This document shows positions 34,745 to 43,177 of a stretch of DNA of 64,000 nt, in pieces. Each line of letters begins with the position of its first letter. Within the stretch, counting starts at the first letter, position 1. The translations under genes were made by a program, and so were the position numbers. A model generated the notes under the pieces. That model saw only the letters and a list, made by a program, of their open reading frames with translations. It searched no databases and was not told the origin of the DNA. Source of the DNA: Paeniglutamicibacter cryotolerans (GTDB taxonomy: Bacteria; Actinomycetota; Actinomycetes; Actinomycetales; Micrococcaceae); assembly GCF_014190875.1 (NCBI RefSeq), contig NZ_JACHVS010000001.1:496001-560000 (forward strand), read 5' to 3'.

Positions 34745-36132
34745 CCATCAACAGCACAACCCCCCGCGGCACCGATCGCCAGCGGGCAGCCCGGGACCAC
34801 CTCTGGATGCATATGGCCCGCCACTCCCCCCTCATCGAGGGCGGCAGGGTTCCGATCATCACCCGCGGCGAAGGTCATATGATCTACGACGACCAGGGCA
34901 AGGGCTACATCGACGGCCTGGCCGGGCTATTCGTCGTCAACGCCGGCCACGGCCGCACCGAGCTGGCCGAGGCAGCGGCGAAGCAGGCGGCCAAGCTCCC
35001 GTTCATGCCGCTGTGGTCCTACGCGCACGAACCGGCCATCGACCTGGCCGAGCGCCTGGCGAACTATGCTCCGGGCGACCTGAACCGGGTCTTCTTCACC
35101 ACAGGCGGCGGCGAGGCGGTCGAATCCGCCTTCAAGCTGGCCAAGCAGTACTTCAAGCTCATGGGCAAGCCCGGCAAGCACAAGGTCATTTCCCGCGCGC
35201 TGGCCTACCACGGCACGCCGCAGGGCGCCCTGGCCATCACCTCGCTGCCGGACATGAAGACGCCCTTCGAACCGCTGGTACCGGGCACCTTCCGCGTCCC
35301 GAACACCAACTTCTACCGCGCGCCCGAACAGTTCGCCGACAATGAGAAGGACTTCGGGCTCTGGGCCGCCGAGCGCATCCGCGAGGCCATTGAATTCGAG
35401 GGCGCCGATTCGGTCGCCGCGGTCTTCCTCGAACCGGTACAGAACTCCGGCGGCTGCTTCCCGCCGCCCCCGGGCTACTTCCAGCGCGTGCGCGAGATCT
35501 GCGACGAATACGACGTGCTCCTGGTTTCCGACGAGGTCATCTGCGCCTTCGGCCGCATCGGCTCGATGTTCGCCTGCGAGGACTTCGGCTACGTTCCGGA
35601 CATCATCACCTGCGCCAAGGGCCTGACCAGCGGGTACTCCCCGCTGGGCGCAATGATCGCCTCCGACAGGCTCTTCGAACCGTTCAGCAAGGGCGATACG
35701 ACGTTCTACCACGGCTACACCTTCGGCGGCCACCCCGTATCTACCGCGGTCGCGATGGCAAACCTGGACATCTTCGAGCGCGAGGGCCTGAACCAGAACG
35801 TGAAGGACAATGCCGGGGCCTTCAAGTCCACGCTGTCCAAGCTGCTGGACCTGCCGATCGTGGGCGACGTGCGCGGCGCCGGGTACTTCTACGGCATCGA
35901 GCTGGTCAAGGACAAGGCAACGAAGGAGACGTTCAACGACGATGAGTCCGAGCGCCTGCTGCGCGGGTTCCTCTCCACTGCGCTCTTCGACGCGGGCCTG
36001 TACTGCCGTGCCGATGACCGCGGGGACCCGGTGATCCAGCTGGCCCCGCCGCTGACCATCGGCCAGCCGCAGTTCGACGAGATCGAGTCGATCCTGCGTT
36101 CGGTGTTGACCGAGGCGTCCAACCACATCTAG
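34741..36132 (+). CDS. Class III aminotransferase, putrescine-pyruvate type (SpuC-like)
   Basis: The 463-residue PLP enzyme shows the class III order: GKGYIDGLAGLFVVNAGHGR, FFTTGGGEAVESAFKLAKQY (phosphate-binding GG), LALVSDEV-type LLVSDEVICAFGRIG and the PLP lysine in ITCAKGLTSGYSPLGAM. The long SRALAYHGTPQGALAIT and GYTFGGHPVSTAVAMANL fit the SpuC/omega-transaminase branch. It would transfer an amino group from putrescine or another diamine to pyruvate. The adjacent Pot importer supports this use. A perfect 15-bp hairpin follows. Confidence 0.88.
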   Translation: MTINSTTPRGTDRQRAARDHLWMHMARHSPLIEGGRVPIITRGEGHMIYDDQGKGYIDGLAGLFVVNAGHGRTELAEAAAKQAAKLPFMPLWSYAHEPAIDLAERLANYAPGDLNRVFFTTGGGEAVESAFKLAKQYFKLMGKPGKHKVISRALAYHGTPQGALAITSLPDMKTPFEPLVPGTFRVPNTNFYRAPEQFADNEKDFGLWAAERIREAIEFEGADSVAAVFLEPVQNSGGCFPPPPGYFQRVREICDEYDVLLVSDEVICAFGRIGSMFACEDFGYVPDIITCAKGLTSGYSPLGAMIASDRLFEPFSKGDTTFYHGYTFGGHPVSTAVAMANLDIFEREGLNQNVKDNAGAFKSTLSKLLDLPIVGDVRGAGYFYGIELVKDKATKETFNDDESERLLRGFLSTALFDAGLYCRADDRGDPVIQLAPPLTIGQPQFDEIESILRSVLTEASNHI

Positions 36133-36148
36133 CGGCTCGCCCGAGCTA

Positions 36149-36196
36149 AGAACAGCGGATGCCCGTGATGATTCCATCAACGGCATCCGCTGTTCT
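36149..36196 (+). terminator. Terminator after the aminotransferase gene
   Basis: AGAACAGCGGATGCC and GGCATCCGCTGTTCT are perfectly complementary over 15 bases with an 18-base loop. It stands between convergent genes and may serve both; no T-run follows. Confidence 0.7.
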
Positions 36197-36216
36197 CGTG
36201 TCGGGGCATCCTTCAG

Positions 36217-36639
36217 TTACCGTGCCCGAGCGGCAAGCACCCGGGCCGTGGCCAGTCGGTTCAGCGCCAGCGCACCTATCAATAGTCCAAAGTCACGCAG
36301 GGCGACATCGTAGAACCCGGGCAGGATCAGCAGGTTCGCGATGATGCCCAGCAGCCAGGCAGTGACGACCAGCGATCCCCACCGCGGACGCCAGGCCACG
36401 AGCAAGCCGGCAATGATCTCCACGACGCCGACGCCGTACATGAAGACGTGAGGATCGACCGGGATCATGTCGGTGGCCAACGGGGCCAGATAGTGGGTCC
36501 AGTCGGTCAGCAGGTTGGTAAACTTGTCGATCCCGAAAACGATGGGGGCCACGATGAAGATGGTCCGCAACAGCATGAAGGCCTGGGTGTCCAGGTCGTG
36601 GCGCAGGCCCTTGCCGGCGCTCAGCGTGTGGGTGCTCAT
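36217..36639 (-). CDS. DoxX family membrane protein
   Basis: The 140-residue protein has four hydrophobic helices. The features of the DoxX/DoxD group are FGIDKFTNLL near the first helix, MYGVGVVEIIAGLLV and RDFGLLIGALALNRL at the end. Such proteins are linked with quinone or thiol redox reactions in membranes, but no activity is proven for this branch. It is divergent from a Cys-containing HTH regulator with a shared control region of 92 bases, so the two probably form one regulated pair. Confidence 0.85.
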   Translation of the reverse strand: MSTHTLSAGKGLRHDLDTQAFMLLRTIFIVAPIVFGIDKFTNLLTDWTHYLAPLATDMIPVDPHVFMYGVGVVEIIAGLLVAWRPRWGSLVVTAWLLGIIANLLILPGFYDVALRDFGLLIGALALNRLATARVLAARAR

Positions 36640-36669
36640 GATGCTTCCTTTCTAAAGTTGCGATGTTTC

Positions 36670-36699
36670 ATCTTAGAATCACGTCCATCTCTAAGTCAA
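36670..36699 (-). promoter_or_regulatory. Promoter of the DoxX gene
   Basis: On the minus strand TTGACT (36699-36694) and TAAGAT (36675-36670) are 18 bases apart. The transcript would start about 20-25 bases before the DoxX ATG. Confidence 0.65.
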
Positions 36700-36714
36700 C
36701 AGTTTCTAGTTATA

Positions 36715-36730
36715 GAGTTAGGCTTAACTC
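36715..36730. promoter_or_regulatory. Palindrome at the HTH regulator start
   Basis: GAGTTA and TAACTC are perfect 6-bp arms around GGCT, ending one base before ATG 36732. A TATAGA -10-like hexamer overlaps it at 36711-36716. A second wide dyad CTTAGA/TCTAAG lies further upstream at about 36672-36695. Confidence 0.5.
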
Positions 36731-36731
36731 C

Positions 36732-37415
36732 ATGGACAACACCCCTCCCACCGAACAGCTCGCCGCCCTGGGCGCACTTGCCGATCCTGTGCGCAGGCGA
36801 ATTTATGAATTCGTGCGCACCTCAGCCGGGCCGGTAGGCCGCAATGCCGTCGCCGAGGCATTAGATCTGCCCCGGAACGCCGTTGCCTTCCAGTTGGACA
36901 AGCTCGCTGAGGAAGGCCTGCTGGAGTTCGAATTCCGGCGCGTCAACGGGCTCGATGGCCCGGGTTCGGGTCGCCCGGCCAAGCTCTATGCGGCCCGGTT
37001 CGGTGAGCTGGCGGCAAGCATTCCCCGACGCGAATACAGCCTAGCGGCCGAGCTCATGGCCCGCGCCATCGACCTTTCCACCCTGGCTGACTTGCCGGTC
37101 GCGCAGGCGTTGGCTCGGGTCTCCCGCGACGAGGGTCTGCGGATCGGCACCGGATCGGGGCAGCTGGCCGAGACACTGGAACGGCACGGTTACCGGCCCA
37201 GGGAGAATGCTCAAGGCGCGCTGGAACTACTTGACTGCCCCTTCCATCTGCTCTCCGAAAAGCACGTCGATACTGTCTGCTCGATGAACCTCGAGCTGCT
37301 CGGTGCGGTCATCGAGGGTTCCGCCGCCCCCTACCAGGCATGCCCTGATACCCCGCGCAGAGAAGGACGCTGTTGCGTTCGGCTTGACCCGGTCGATGCG
37401 GGTGGACCTAGATGA
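36732..37415 (+). CDS. HTH regulator (ArsR/SufR-like) with a Cys-rich C-terminus; 3' end altered by an IS
   Basis: The 227-residue protein has an N-terminal winged helix (ALADPVRRRIYEFVRTSAGPV, EALDLPRNAVAFQLDKLAEEGLL) and a C-terminal domain with conserved-looking cysteines: LLDCPFHLL, HVDTVCSMN, YQACPD and RCCVRL. This spacing recalls iron-sulfur or redox-sensing regulators of the SufR kind. It is divergent from DoxX. The IS at 37412 enters at the last codons: without it the frame would end GGPRPA and stop at 38434-38436; now it ends GGPR and stops at 37413. Only two residues are lost, so the protein is probably still active. Confidence 0.8.
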   Translation: MDNTPPTEQLAALGALADPVRRRIYEFVRTSAGPVGRNAVAEALDLPRNAVAFQLDKLAEEGLLEFEFRRVNGLDGPGSGRPAKLYAARFGELAASIPRREYSLAAELMARAIDLSTLADLPVAQALARVSRDEGLRIGTGSGQLAETLERHGYRPRENAQGALELLDCPFHLLSEKHVDTVCSMNLELLGAVIEGSAAPYQACPDTPRREGRCCVRLDPVDAGGPR

Positions 37416-38337
37416 TTGATTCCAAGGGTTCATGGTCATAGGCGGTCAGCGACCGCAGTGGATGGGAACCGGTGTTCAGGTTGTGCCAGATGGCCACGGT
37501 CAGCGCGAGGATGCGTTGCAGGACCCGCACGGTGACCCCGGCGATGGTCCTCCCGCCATGGGCCTCCAGGTCCAGCTGGCCCTTGAGGGTGTCGTTGATT
37601 GACTCGATGACCTGACGCAGTGGCTTGAGCAGACTCTTTCCGGGACGGGGTTTCTCACCTTGACGGGTCGGACGGACCAGGGTGATCCCGGCCTCGGAGA
37701 GGTCCTGCTCGAAGGCCTTCCCGTAGTAGTTCTTGTCCGCGATGATGATCTGTCCCGGCTCCACCGGGGTGGGCAGGTTTTCCAGGATGCCCAGCAGGGT
37801 CTCACGCTCATCGGCCTTCGCCCCGGTCAGCGCGTAGCCGACCGGCAGTCCGGTCGGGGTGCACAGCAGGTGCAGGCGCAGCCCCCAGAACCACCGTGAA
37901 TGCGAGGCGCAGTACCCGTATTCGGCCCAGCCGGCCAGTTCGGAGCGGTGGGCCGTGGTGTGGGAGCGCCCGCATTCCACAGGGGTGGAATCGGCGAGCC
38001 ACAGCTCATCGGACCAGAGCCCGGTGGTGTGGGCCAGGTGTTCGTTGAGAGCCTGCAGGGTCCCGCCCAGCTTCCGCAGCCGTTTGTTGTATCCGGGTTG
38101 TTGGGGCAGGTCCGGGAACCATCGGCGCAGGTCGTTATGGGATTGGCGGAGCCAGCGGCGTTCGGAGGTGAAGCCGAGCAGGGCCTGGAGGACCGCGATG
38201 GTGACCAGTTCGGCGTCGCTGATCCGGGGCCCGAAGCCGATGGCCGGACGCCACGGGAGCAGGTGCGGATTGGCCTTCAGAAAGTCGTCCGCGCAGGCGT
38301 ACAGTGCTGTTGCAAGGGTGTCCAGATCGGGAGCCAT
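37408..38337 (-). CDS. DDE transposase (IS982-like)
   Basis: The 309-residue protein begins MAPDLDTLATALYACADDF and contains WLADSTPVECGRSHTTAHRS, GYCASHSRWFWGLRLHLLC, IIADKNYYGKAFEQDL and VIESINDTLKGQLDLEAHGG. The Asp in ADST, the Asp in ADKN and the Glu in VIES fit a DDE triad. I recall near-identical layouts in Streptomyces proteins labelled IS982 family, although the ends of the element look more like IS5-type. The start is ATG 38337 with GGAGAG upstream. The stop TAG is formed by the CTAG at the element boundary. The frame is intact. Confidence 0.85.
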   Translation of the reverse strand: MAPDLDTLATALYACADDFLKANPHLLPWRPAIGFGPRISDAELVTIAVLQALLGFTSERRWLRQSHNDLRRWFPDLPQQPGYNKRLRKLGGTLQALNEHLAHTTGLWSDELWLADSTPVECGRSHTTAHRSELAGWAEYGYCASHSRWFWGLRLHLLCTPTGLPVGYALTGAKADERETLLGILENLPTPVEPGQIIIADKNYYGKAFEQDLSEAGITLVRPTRQGEKPRPGKSLLKPLRQVIESINDTLKGQLDLEAHGGRTIAGVTVRVLQRILALTVAIWHNLNTGSHPLRSLTAYDHEPLESII

Positions 38338-38422
38338 CGGAACTCTCCAGGTTCGAATGTTGGGTATTACATCTCGATTCTGGACACCCTTGCCCGCGCT
38401 GTCACCCCTTGGAATCAATCAT
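37412..38422. mobile_element. Insertion sequence, about 1.01 kb, one transposase gene
   Basis: The ends are perfect inverted repeats of 17 bp: ATGATTGATTCCAAGGG on the left and CCCTTGGAATCAATCAT on the right. CTAG flanks both ends (37408-37411 and 38423-38426), best read as a 4-bp target duplication; since CTAG is self-complementary it could also be part of the repeats. Removing the element with one CTAG joins the HTH gene to a natural stop at 38434-38436. The transposase frame is open, so the element may be active. Confidence 0.88.
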
Positions 38423-38432
38423 CTAGGCCCGC

Positions 38433-40100
38433 CTAGTCCCCCGGAGTCGTTTCGATGCGATGCCGCGGCGCCCTGCCACCGGGTGCAGGCGCGGCACCTG
38501 CTTGTTCCGGTACATCCGCCGGCTCGTCCACCGCTTGGGGGCCGTCGGCAAGCGCTGCCGGGCCATCCCGGTCGATGGAGGTGGCAAGCGGCTTTTCGTG
38601 CAGGAATACCAATAGGATTGCCGCGACCAGCACCAGCGGGACCATGTAGAGGAACACCGGGGTCAACGCCTCGCTGTAGGCCCCGATGACGATCTGGCGG
38701 ATCGCTTCGGGCAAAGCGCGTACCGCATCGGGAGTCAGTGAATTATGGTTCCCGGCCACCGCGGCGGCGCTCCCGCTCAGCCGCTCCTGCAGCAGGTTGC
38801 CCAGGTTCGTCACGAACAGGCTGCCGACCACCGCAGTACCCAGCGATGCGCCGATCTGGCGGAAGTAGTTGTTGGAGGCGGTGGCCATGCCCACCTGCGA
38901 ATTCGGGAAGGTGTTCTGTACGATCAGCACCAGGATCTGCATGCATAGCCCCAATCCGATGCCCATCAGCGCCAGGTAGCTGCAGATGACCCACACGGCC
39001 GTTCCCGGCTCCATGGTCGAGAGCAGGGCCAGTGCTCCGGCGACGATGAACGTGCCGATCACCGGGAACCACTTGTAGCGACCGGTCCTGCTTACGATGA
39101 CACCGGAGCCGATCGATGTCACCAGCAGCCCGCCCATCATCGGGATCATCAGCAGGCCGGACTGGGTGGCATTGGCCCCGGTGACCATCTGCAGGAAGGT
39201 CGGCAGGTAGGCCAGCGTCCCGAACATCGCCACCCCGATGATCAGCCCGCTCACCGTAGTAAGGATGAAGTTGTGCGCCCTGAACAGGGACGGGGACATG
39301 ATCGGAGCCTCGGCCCGGCGCTCCACGAGCACGAACCCGATGCCGGCCGCCAGGGTCAGCGCGATCAATCCGATGATCCTCGGCGAGTCCCAGGCGTACA
39401 TGGTCCCGCCCCACGTGGTGGTGAGCACCAGCGCCGCGGAGGCCACGGCCAGCAGCATCATGCCCGCCACGTCGACCTTGGGCCGCTGCGTTCGCACCGG
39501 GGGCAGATGCAGGAAGAAGACAGCTGCGACCATCGCCGCAATACCCAGCGGAATGTTCATCCAAAGGCACCAGCGCCAAGTCACCTCCTCGGTGAACCAG
39601 CCCCCCAACAGCGGGCCGGCCACCGAGGACAGTGCGAAGACGCCGCCCATGATACCCATGTACCTACCGCGTTCCCGGGCCGGAACCACGTCGGCTATGA
39701 TCGCCTGCGAAAGCACCATCAGCCCGCCGCCGCCGAGGCCCTGGATGCCGCGCCCGGCGATCAGCCAGGTCATGTCCTGCGCGAAGCCGCCCACGATCGA
39801 CCCGATGATGAACAGTGAGATGGCTCCCAGGAAGATGCCCTTGCGCCCGATCAGGTCGCCCATCTTCCCGTAGATCGGAAGGGTGATCGTGGAGGCCAGC
39901 ATGTAGATCGTGATCACCCACAACATGTACTCCACGCCGTTGAGCTCGCCGACGATGGTCGGCAGCGCGGTAGAGAAGATGGTCTGGTCCAATGAGGCCA
40001 GCAGCATCGCCATCACCAGTCCCGCGAAAACCAGCAGGATGCTGCGGTGCCGGGCCTTTTCGGAAAGCAGCCCTTCGGCAGTCGTTACCTGAACTATCAT
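38433..40100 (-). CDS. MFS transporter, DHA2 (EmrB/QacA) family, 14 helices
   Basis: The 555-residue protein has about 14 hydrophobic segments. The DHA2 signature is clear: LLASLDQTIFSTALPTIVGEL (motif D1), IYGKMGDLIGRKG (motif A), and SVAGPLLGGWFTE (motif C, GPxxGG). It probably exports drugs or other organic compounds using the proton gradient. The C-terminal 60 residues are a Pro/Ala-rich cytosolic tail. ATG 40100 is chosen because the conserved part starts there; upstream codons look random. The stop overlaps the ancestral stop of the convergent HTH gene at CTAG 38433-38436. Confidence 0.9.
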   Translation of the reverse strand: MIVQVTTAEGLLSEKARHRSILLVFAGLVMAMLLASLDQTIFSTALPTIVGELNGVEYMLWVITIYMLASTITLPIYGKMGDLIGRKGIFLGAISLFIIGSIVGGFAQDMTWLIAGRGIQGLGGGGLMVLSQAIIADVVPARERGRYMGIMGGVFALSSVAGPLLGGWFTEEVTWRWCLWMNIPLGIAAMVAAVFFLHLPPVRTQRPKVDVAGMMLLAVASAALVLTTTWGGTMYAWDSPRIIGLIALTLAAGIGFVLVERRAEAPIMSPSLFRAHNFILTTVSGLIIGVAMFGTLAYLPTFLQMVTGANATQSGLLMIPMMGGLLVTSIGSGVIVSRTGRYKWFPVIGTFIVAGALALLSTMEPGTAVWVICSYLALMGIGLGLCMQILVLIVQNTFPNSQVGMATASNNYFRQIGASLGTAVVGSLFVTNLGNLLQERLSGSAAAVAGNHNSLTPDAVRALPEAIRQIVIGAYSEALTPVFLYMVPLVLVAAILLVFLHEKPLATSIDRDGPAALADGPQAVDEPADVPEQAGAAPAPGGRAPRHRIETTPGD

Positions 40101-40392
40101 CGCTATCGCGTCCCGTCGGTCGCTGGTTACCCCATCTAAACCGGACCGCCGGCGAGGCGACCGGAAACGAGGAAGCGGCGCCCTGAAGGGGGTCCATTTC
40201 CCCATCCTTGCAGTGCGGACAGCCCGAAACAATGCCTTGGCGCATCTGCATGGCAAGCACTCAGGAAAGGCCCGGACCACTCCCCTATCACCCCGCCTGC
40301 CAACGGGTTAGGCTGGGGCGAAAGCGCAGGACTGCGGGGTGCCGAAGACGTGGACCGGATCCCCGCCACTACCGCAGGAAGTGGGACCAGCC

Positions 40393-42351
40393 ATGGCCGT
40401 CACCGGACACCGTAGCCCCGAGGCCTCGGGCGGAATCGATGAAAAAGCGGCCCGACAGGTCGCCGAGGACGCCCGCGAGCAGGGCTGGGAACGGCCCAGC
40501 TTCGCCAAGGGCCTCTACATGGGCACCTTCGACTGGTCGCTGATCCATCCGCACCCGCAGGCCCCCTCGGCGGACGCGGCGGACGGAGCCGCGTTCATCG
40601 CCCGGTTGCGCACCGTACTCGAGGGCATCGACGGCCGGGTCATCGAACGCGAGGCCCGGATCCCCGATGCCGACATCAGGGCGCTGGCGGGCATCGGGGC
40701 GTTCGGCATGAAGATCCCGAAGGCATACGGCGGGCTGGGTCTCTCACTGGCCGACTACGGGCGGGCGCTGATGCTCGTGGGCTCGGTCAGCCCGGCCATC
40801 GGAGCGCTGCTCTCGGCACACCAGTCCATCGGCGTGCCGGAACCGGTCAAGATGTTCGGCACGGAGGAACAGAAACGCGAATTCCTGCCGCGCTGCGCTG
40901 CCGGAGCCATCACCGCCTTCCTCCTCACCGAAAACGATGTCGGATCCGATCCGGCCCGGCTAGGCACCTTGGCAGTCCCCTCTGCCGACGGAACCAGCTA
41001 TACCCTGAACGGCGCGAAGCTGTGGACCACCAACGGAGTGGTGGCCGAGCTGCTCGTGGTCATGGCCACCGTCCCGCCGCATGTGCTGCCCGACGGCACC
41101 GCCGCCCGCGGAGGGATCAGCGCGTTCGTGGTGGAGGCCGATTCCCCGGGCCTGGTCGTGGAAAACCGCAATGCATTCATGGGCCTGCGCGGCATCGAAA
41201 ACGGCGTAACCCGCTTCCACGACGTGGTGGTCCCGGCGGCCAACCGGCTAGGCCGCGAGGGCAGCGGGCTGAAGATTGCGCTGAGCACGCTGAACACCGG
41301 TCGGCTCTCGATTCCCGCGCTGTGCGCCGGGGCCGGGAAATGGAGCCTGAAGATCGCCCGCGAATGGTCGAACGCCCGCATCCAGTGGGGGCGCCCGGTC
41401 GGTGAACACGAGGCCGTGGGCAAGAAGATCGCCTACATCGCTGCCAGCACCTTCGCCTTGGAGGCCGTCTTCGAACTGTCAGCCGCGCTGGCCGATGCCG
41501 GCATGAAGGACGTGCGCATCGAGGCGGCCCTCGCCAAGCTGTTCTCCAGCGAAATCGCCTGGAAGATCGCCGACGAGCTGGTACAGGTGCGCGGCGGGCG
41601 CGGCTACGAGAGCGCCGCTTCGCTCGCCGCCCGCGGTGAACGCGCGGTTCCCGTGGAACAACTGCTGCGCGATATGCGCATCAACCGGATCTTCGAGGGA
41701 TCCACCGAGATCATGCACCTGATCATTGCCCGCGAGGCGGTCGACGCGCACCTGAAGGCCGCCGGCGACCTGGCGGTGGCCGATGCCGACCTGAAGCACA
41801 AGGCCAAGGCAGCCGCCGGGGCCTCGGGATTCTATGCACGCTGGCTGCCGAGACTGGCCGCCGGACCCGGGATGCTGCCCAATTCCTACGCCTCGACGGG
41901 GCCACTGGCCAAACACCTGCGCTACGTCGAGAGGGCTTCACGCCGGCTCGCCCGGCATACCTTTGCCGGAATGGCCCGGTGGCAGGCCGGGATGGAATCC
42001 AAGCAGGCCTTCCTGGGCCGGGTGGTGGACATCGGAGCCGAGCTGTTCGCCATGTCGGCCTGCGTGTCCCGGGTCCAGCTGCTGCGCGGTACCGAGCCCG
42101 GACATGCCGACGCGGCGCAGGAACTGGCCGATGCGTTCTGCCGGCAGTCCAGGCTCCGCTGCGAGGAGCTCTTCAACGCACTGTGGGACAACACGGATGC
42201 CGCCGACAAGAAACTCTCCCGCGGTGTCCTCACGGGCGACTACGCCTGGCTGGAGGACGGCGTGATCGATGTTTCCGAGGGCACCGGGCCGTGGATCGCC
42301 GAATGGTCCAGCACCGCCCACGAAGACAAACGACGGCCCTACGGCAGTTAG
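40393..42351 (+). CDS. Acyl-CoA dehydrogenase family protein, long form
   Basis: The 652-residue protein contains a complete acyl-CoA dehydrogenase core: AFGMKIPKAYGGLGLS, FLLTENDVGSDPA (FAD-contacting TE-xx-GSD), LNGAKLWTTNG, the middle beta domain and RIFEGSTEIMHLIIAREAVD near residue 440. Arg/Gly-rich VRGGRGYE precedes it. About 180 extra residues follow the core, as in the long FadE5-like or VLCAD-like enzymes. It oxidises an acyl-CoA thioester; chain type is not predictable. It is alone, facing the gamma-glutamyl-GABA hydrolase gene. Confidence 0.9.
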   Translation: MAVTGHRSPEASGGIDEKAARQVAEDAREQGWERPSFAKGLYMGTFDWSLIHPHPQAPSADAADGAAFIARLRTVLEGIDGRVIEREARIPDADIRALAGIGAFGMKIPKAYGGLGLSLADYGRALMLVGSVSPAIGALLSAHQSIGVPEPVKMFGTEEQKREFLPRCAAGAITAFLLTENDVGSDPARLGTLAVPSADGTSYTLNGAKLWTTNGVVAELLVVMATVPPHVLPDGTAARGGISAFVVEADSPGLVVENRNAFMGLRGIENGVTRFHDVVVPAANRLGREGSGLKIALSTLNTGRLSIPALCAGAGKWSLKIAREWSNARIQWGRPVGEHEAVGKKIAYIAASTFALEAVFELSAALADAGMKDVRIEAALAKLFSSEIAWKIADELVQVRGGRGYESAASLAARGERAVPVEQLLRDMRINRIFEGSTEIMHLIIAREAVDAHLKAAGDLAVADADLKHKAKAAAGASGFYARWLPRLAAGPGMLPNSYASTGPLAKHLRYVERASRRLARHTFAGMARWQAGMESKQAFLGRVVDIGAELFAMSACVSRVQLLRGTEPGHADAAQELADAFCRQSRLRCEELFNALWDNTDAADKKLSRGVLTGDYAWLEDGVIDVSEGTGPWIAEWSSTAHEDKRRPYGS

Positions 42352-42360
42352 GCGCGGAGC

Positions 42361-43137
42361 TCAGGCGACAGCCAGCCGGGCCTCCTGGCGCCGTGCCGAT
42401 TCGGAGACCAGGGCGCCGAACAGGGCCTGCAACTGGCCAGGTTCGGTCAACGCGTCCTCCGGATGCCACTGCACGGCAACGACCCATTCGCCACCCTCCT
42501 GCGCGGGGACCTCTATCCCCTCTACGATGCCGTCATCGGCCAACGCCGAGACGATCAGTCCCTCGCCCAGCTCTTCGACCCCCTGGTGGTGGGAGGAGCG
42601 GACCTCGACGACGGGCGCACCGAGCATCGTGCGCAGCACCGTTCCCGGCACCACCATCACCTGATGCCCGACCATCGCGCTTTCAGGCGAGTGGTCCTTG
42701 TGCGCGGAGTCGGGTCCCAGATCAGTGATCAGCGAACCACCGAAGGCGATATTGATCAGCTGCAGGCCGCGGCAGATGCCCAAGACCGGCAGCCGGGCCG
42801 CCCGGGCCGCCGCGATGAGTGCCAGTTCCAGGGCATCGGCGCGCGAATCGACACGGACGGCGTCGGGATGCCCGGGGCTGCCATAGTGGGCCGGATCCAC
42901 GTCCCCTCCGCCGAGCAGCACCACACCGTCGATCCGTGCGATGTCGAGAAGCTCGGTGGCATCCGGTGCGATCGAGGAACCCGAGGAGTCGAACAGCAGC
43001 GCCCGGCCACCCGCCGCTTCGATGCCGGCACAGGCCTGGGCTGCCAGCCGGTCCAGGTCCGCGATGTAGTCCCGGGAGTAGGCAGTGGAATGCAGGGGCG
43101 TGGTCAGGGCAATCACCGGGCGCTGTGCTGTAGTCAT
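42361..43137 (-). CDS. puuD: Gamma-glutamyl-gamma-aminobutyrate hydrolase family protein (PuuD-like)
   Basis: The 258-residue class I glutamine-amidotransferase-like hydrolase has the nucleophile elbow LGICRGLQLIN (Cys), and His-x-Glu in VQWHPEDAL, the peptidase C26 triad. GGDVDPAHY and SSHHQGVEELGEGL are typical of PuuD. PuuD releases GABA from gamma-glutamyl-GABA in the putrescine route. No gamma-glutamylputrescine synthetase (PuuA) is in the window, so another gamma-glutamyl amide may be the substrate. It follows the reductase gene by 40 bases and may belong to the Rieske operon. Confidence 0.85.
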   Translation of the reverse strand: MTTAQRPVIALTTPLHSTAYSRDYIADLDRLAAQACAGIEAAGGRALLFDSSGSSIAPDATELLDIARIDGVVLLGGGDVDPAHYGSPGHPDAVRVDSRADALELALIAAARAARLPVLGICRGLQLINIAFGGSLITDLGPDSAHKDHSPESAMVGHQVMVVPGTVLRTMLGAPVVEVRSSHHQGVEELGEGLIVSALADDGIVEGIEVPAQEGGEWVVAVQWHPEDALTEPGQLQALFGALVSESARRQEARLAVA

Positions 43138-43177
43138 GGCAACACCCTACCCGTCCGCCCGCAGACCAGTTCGGCTC

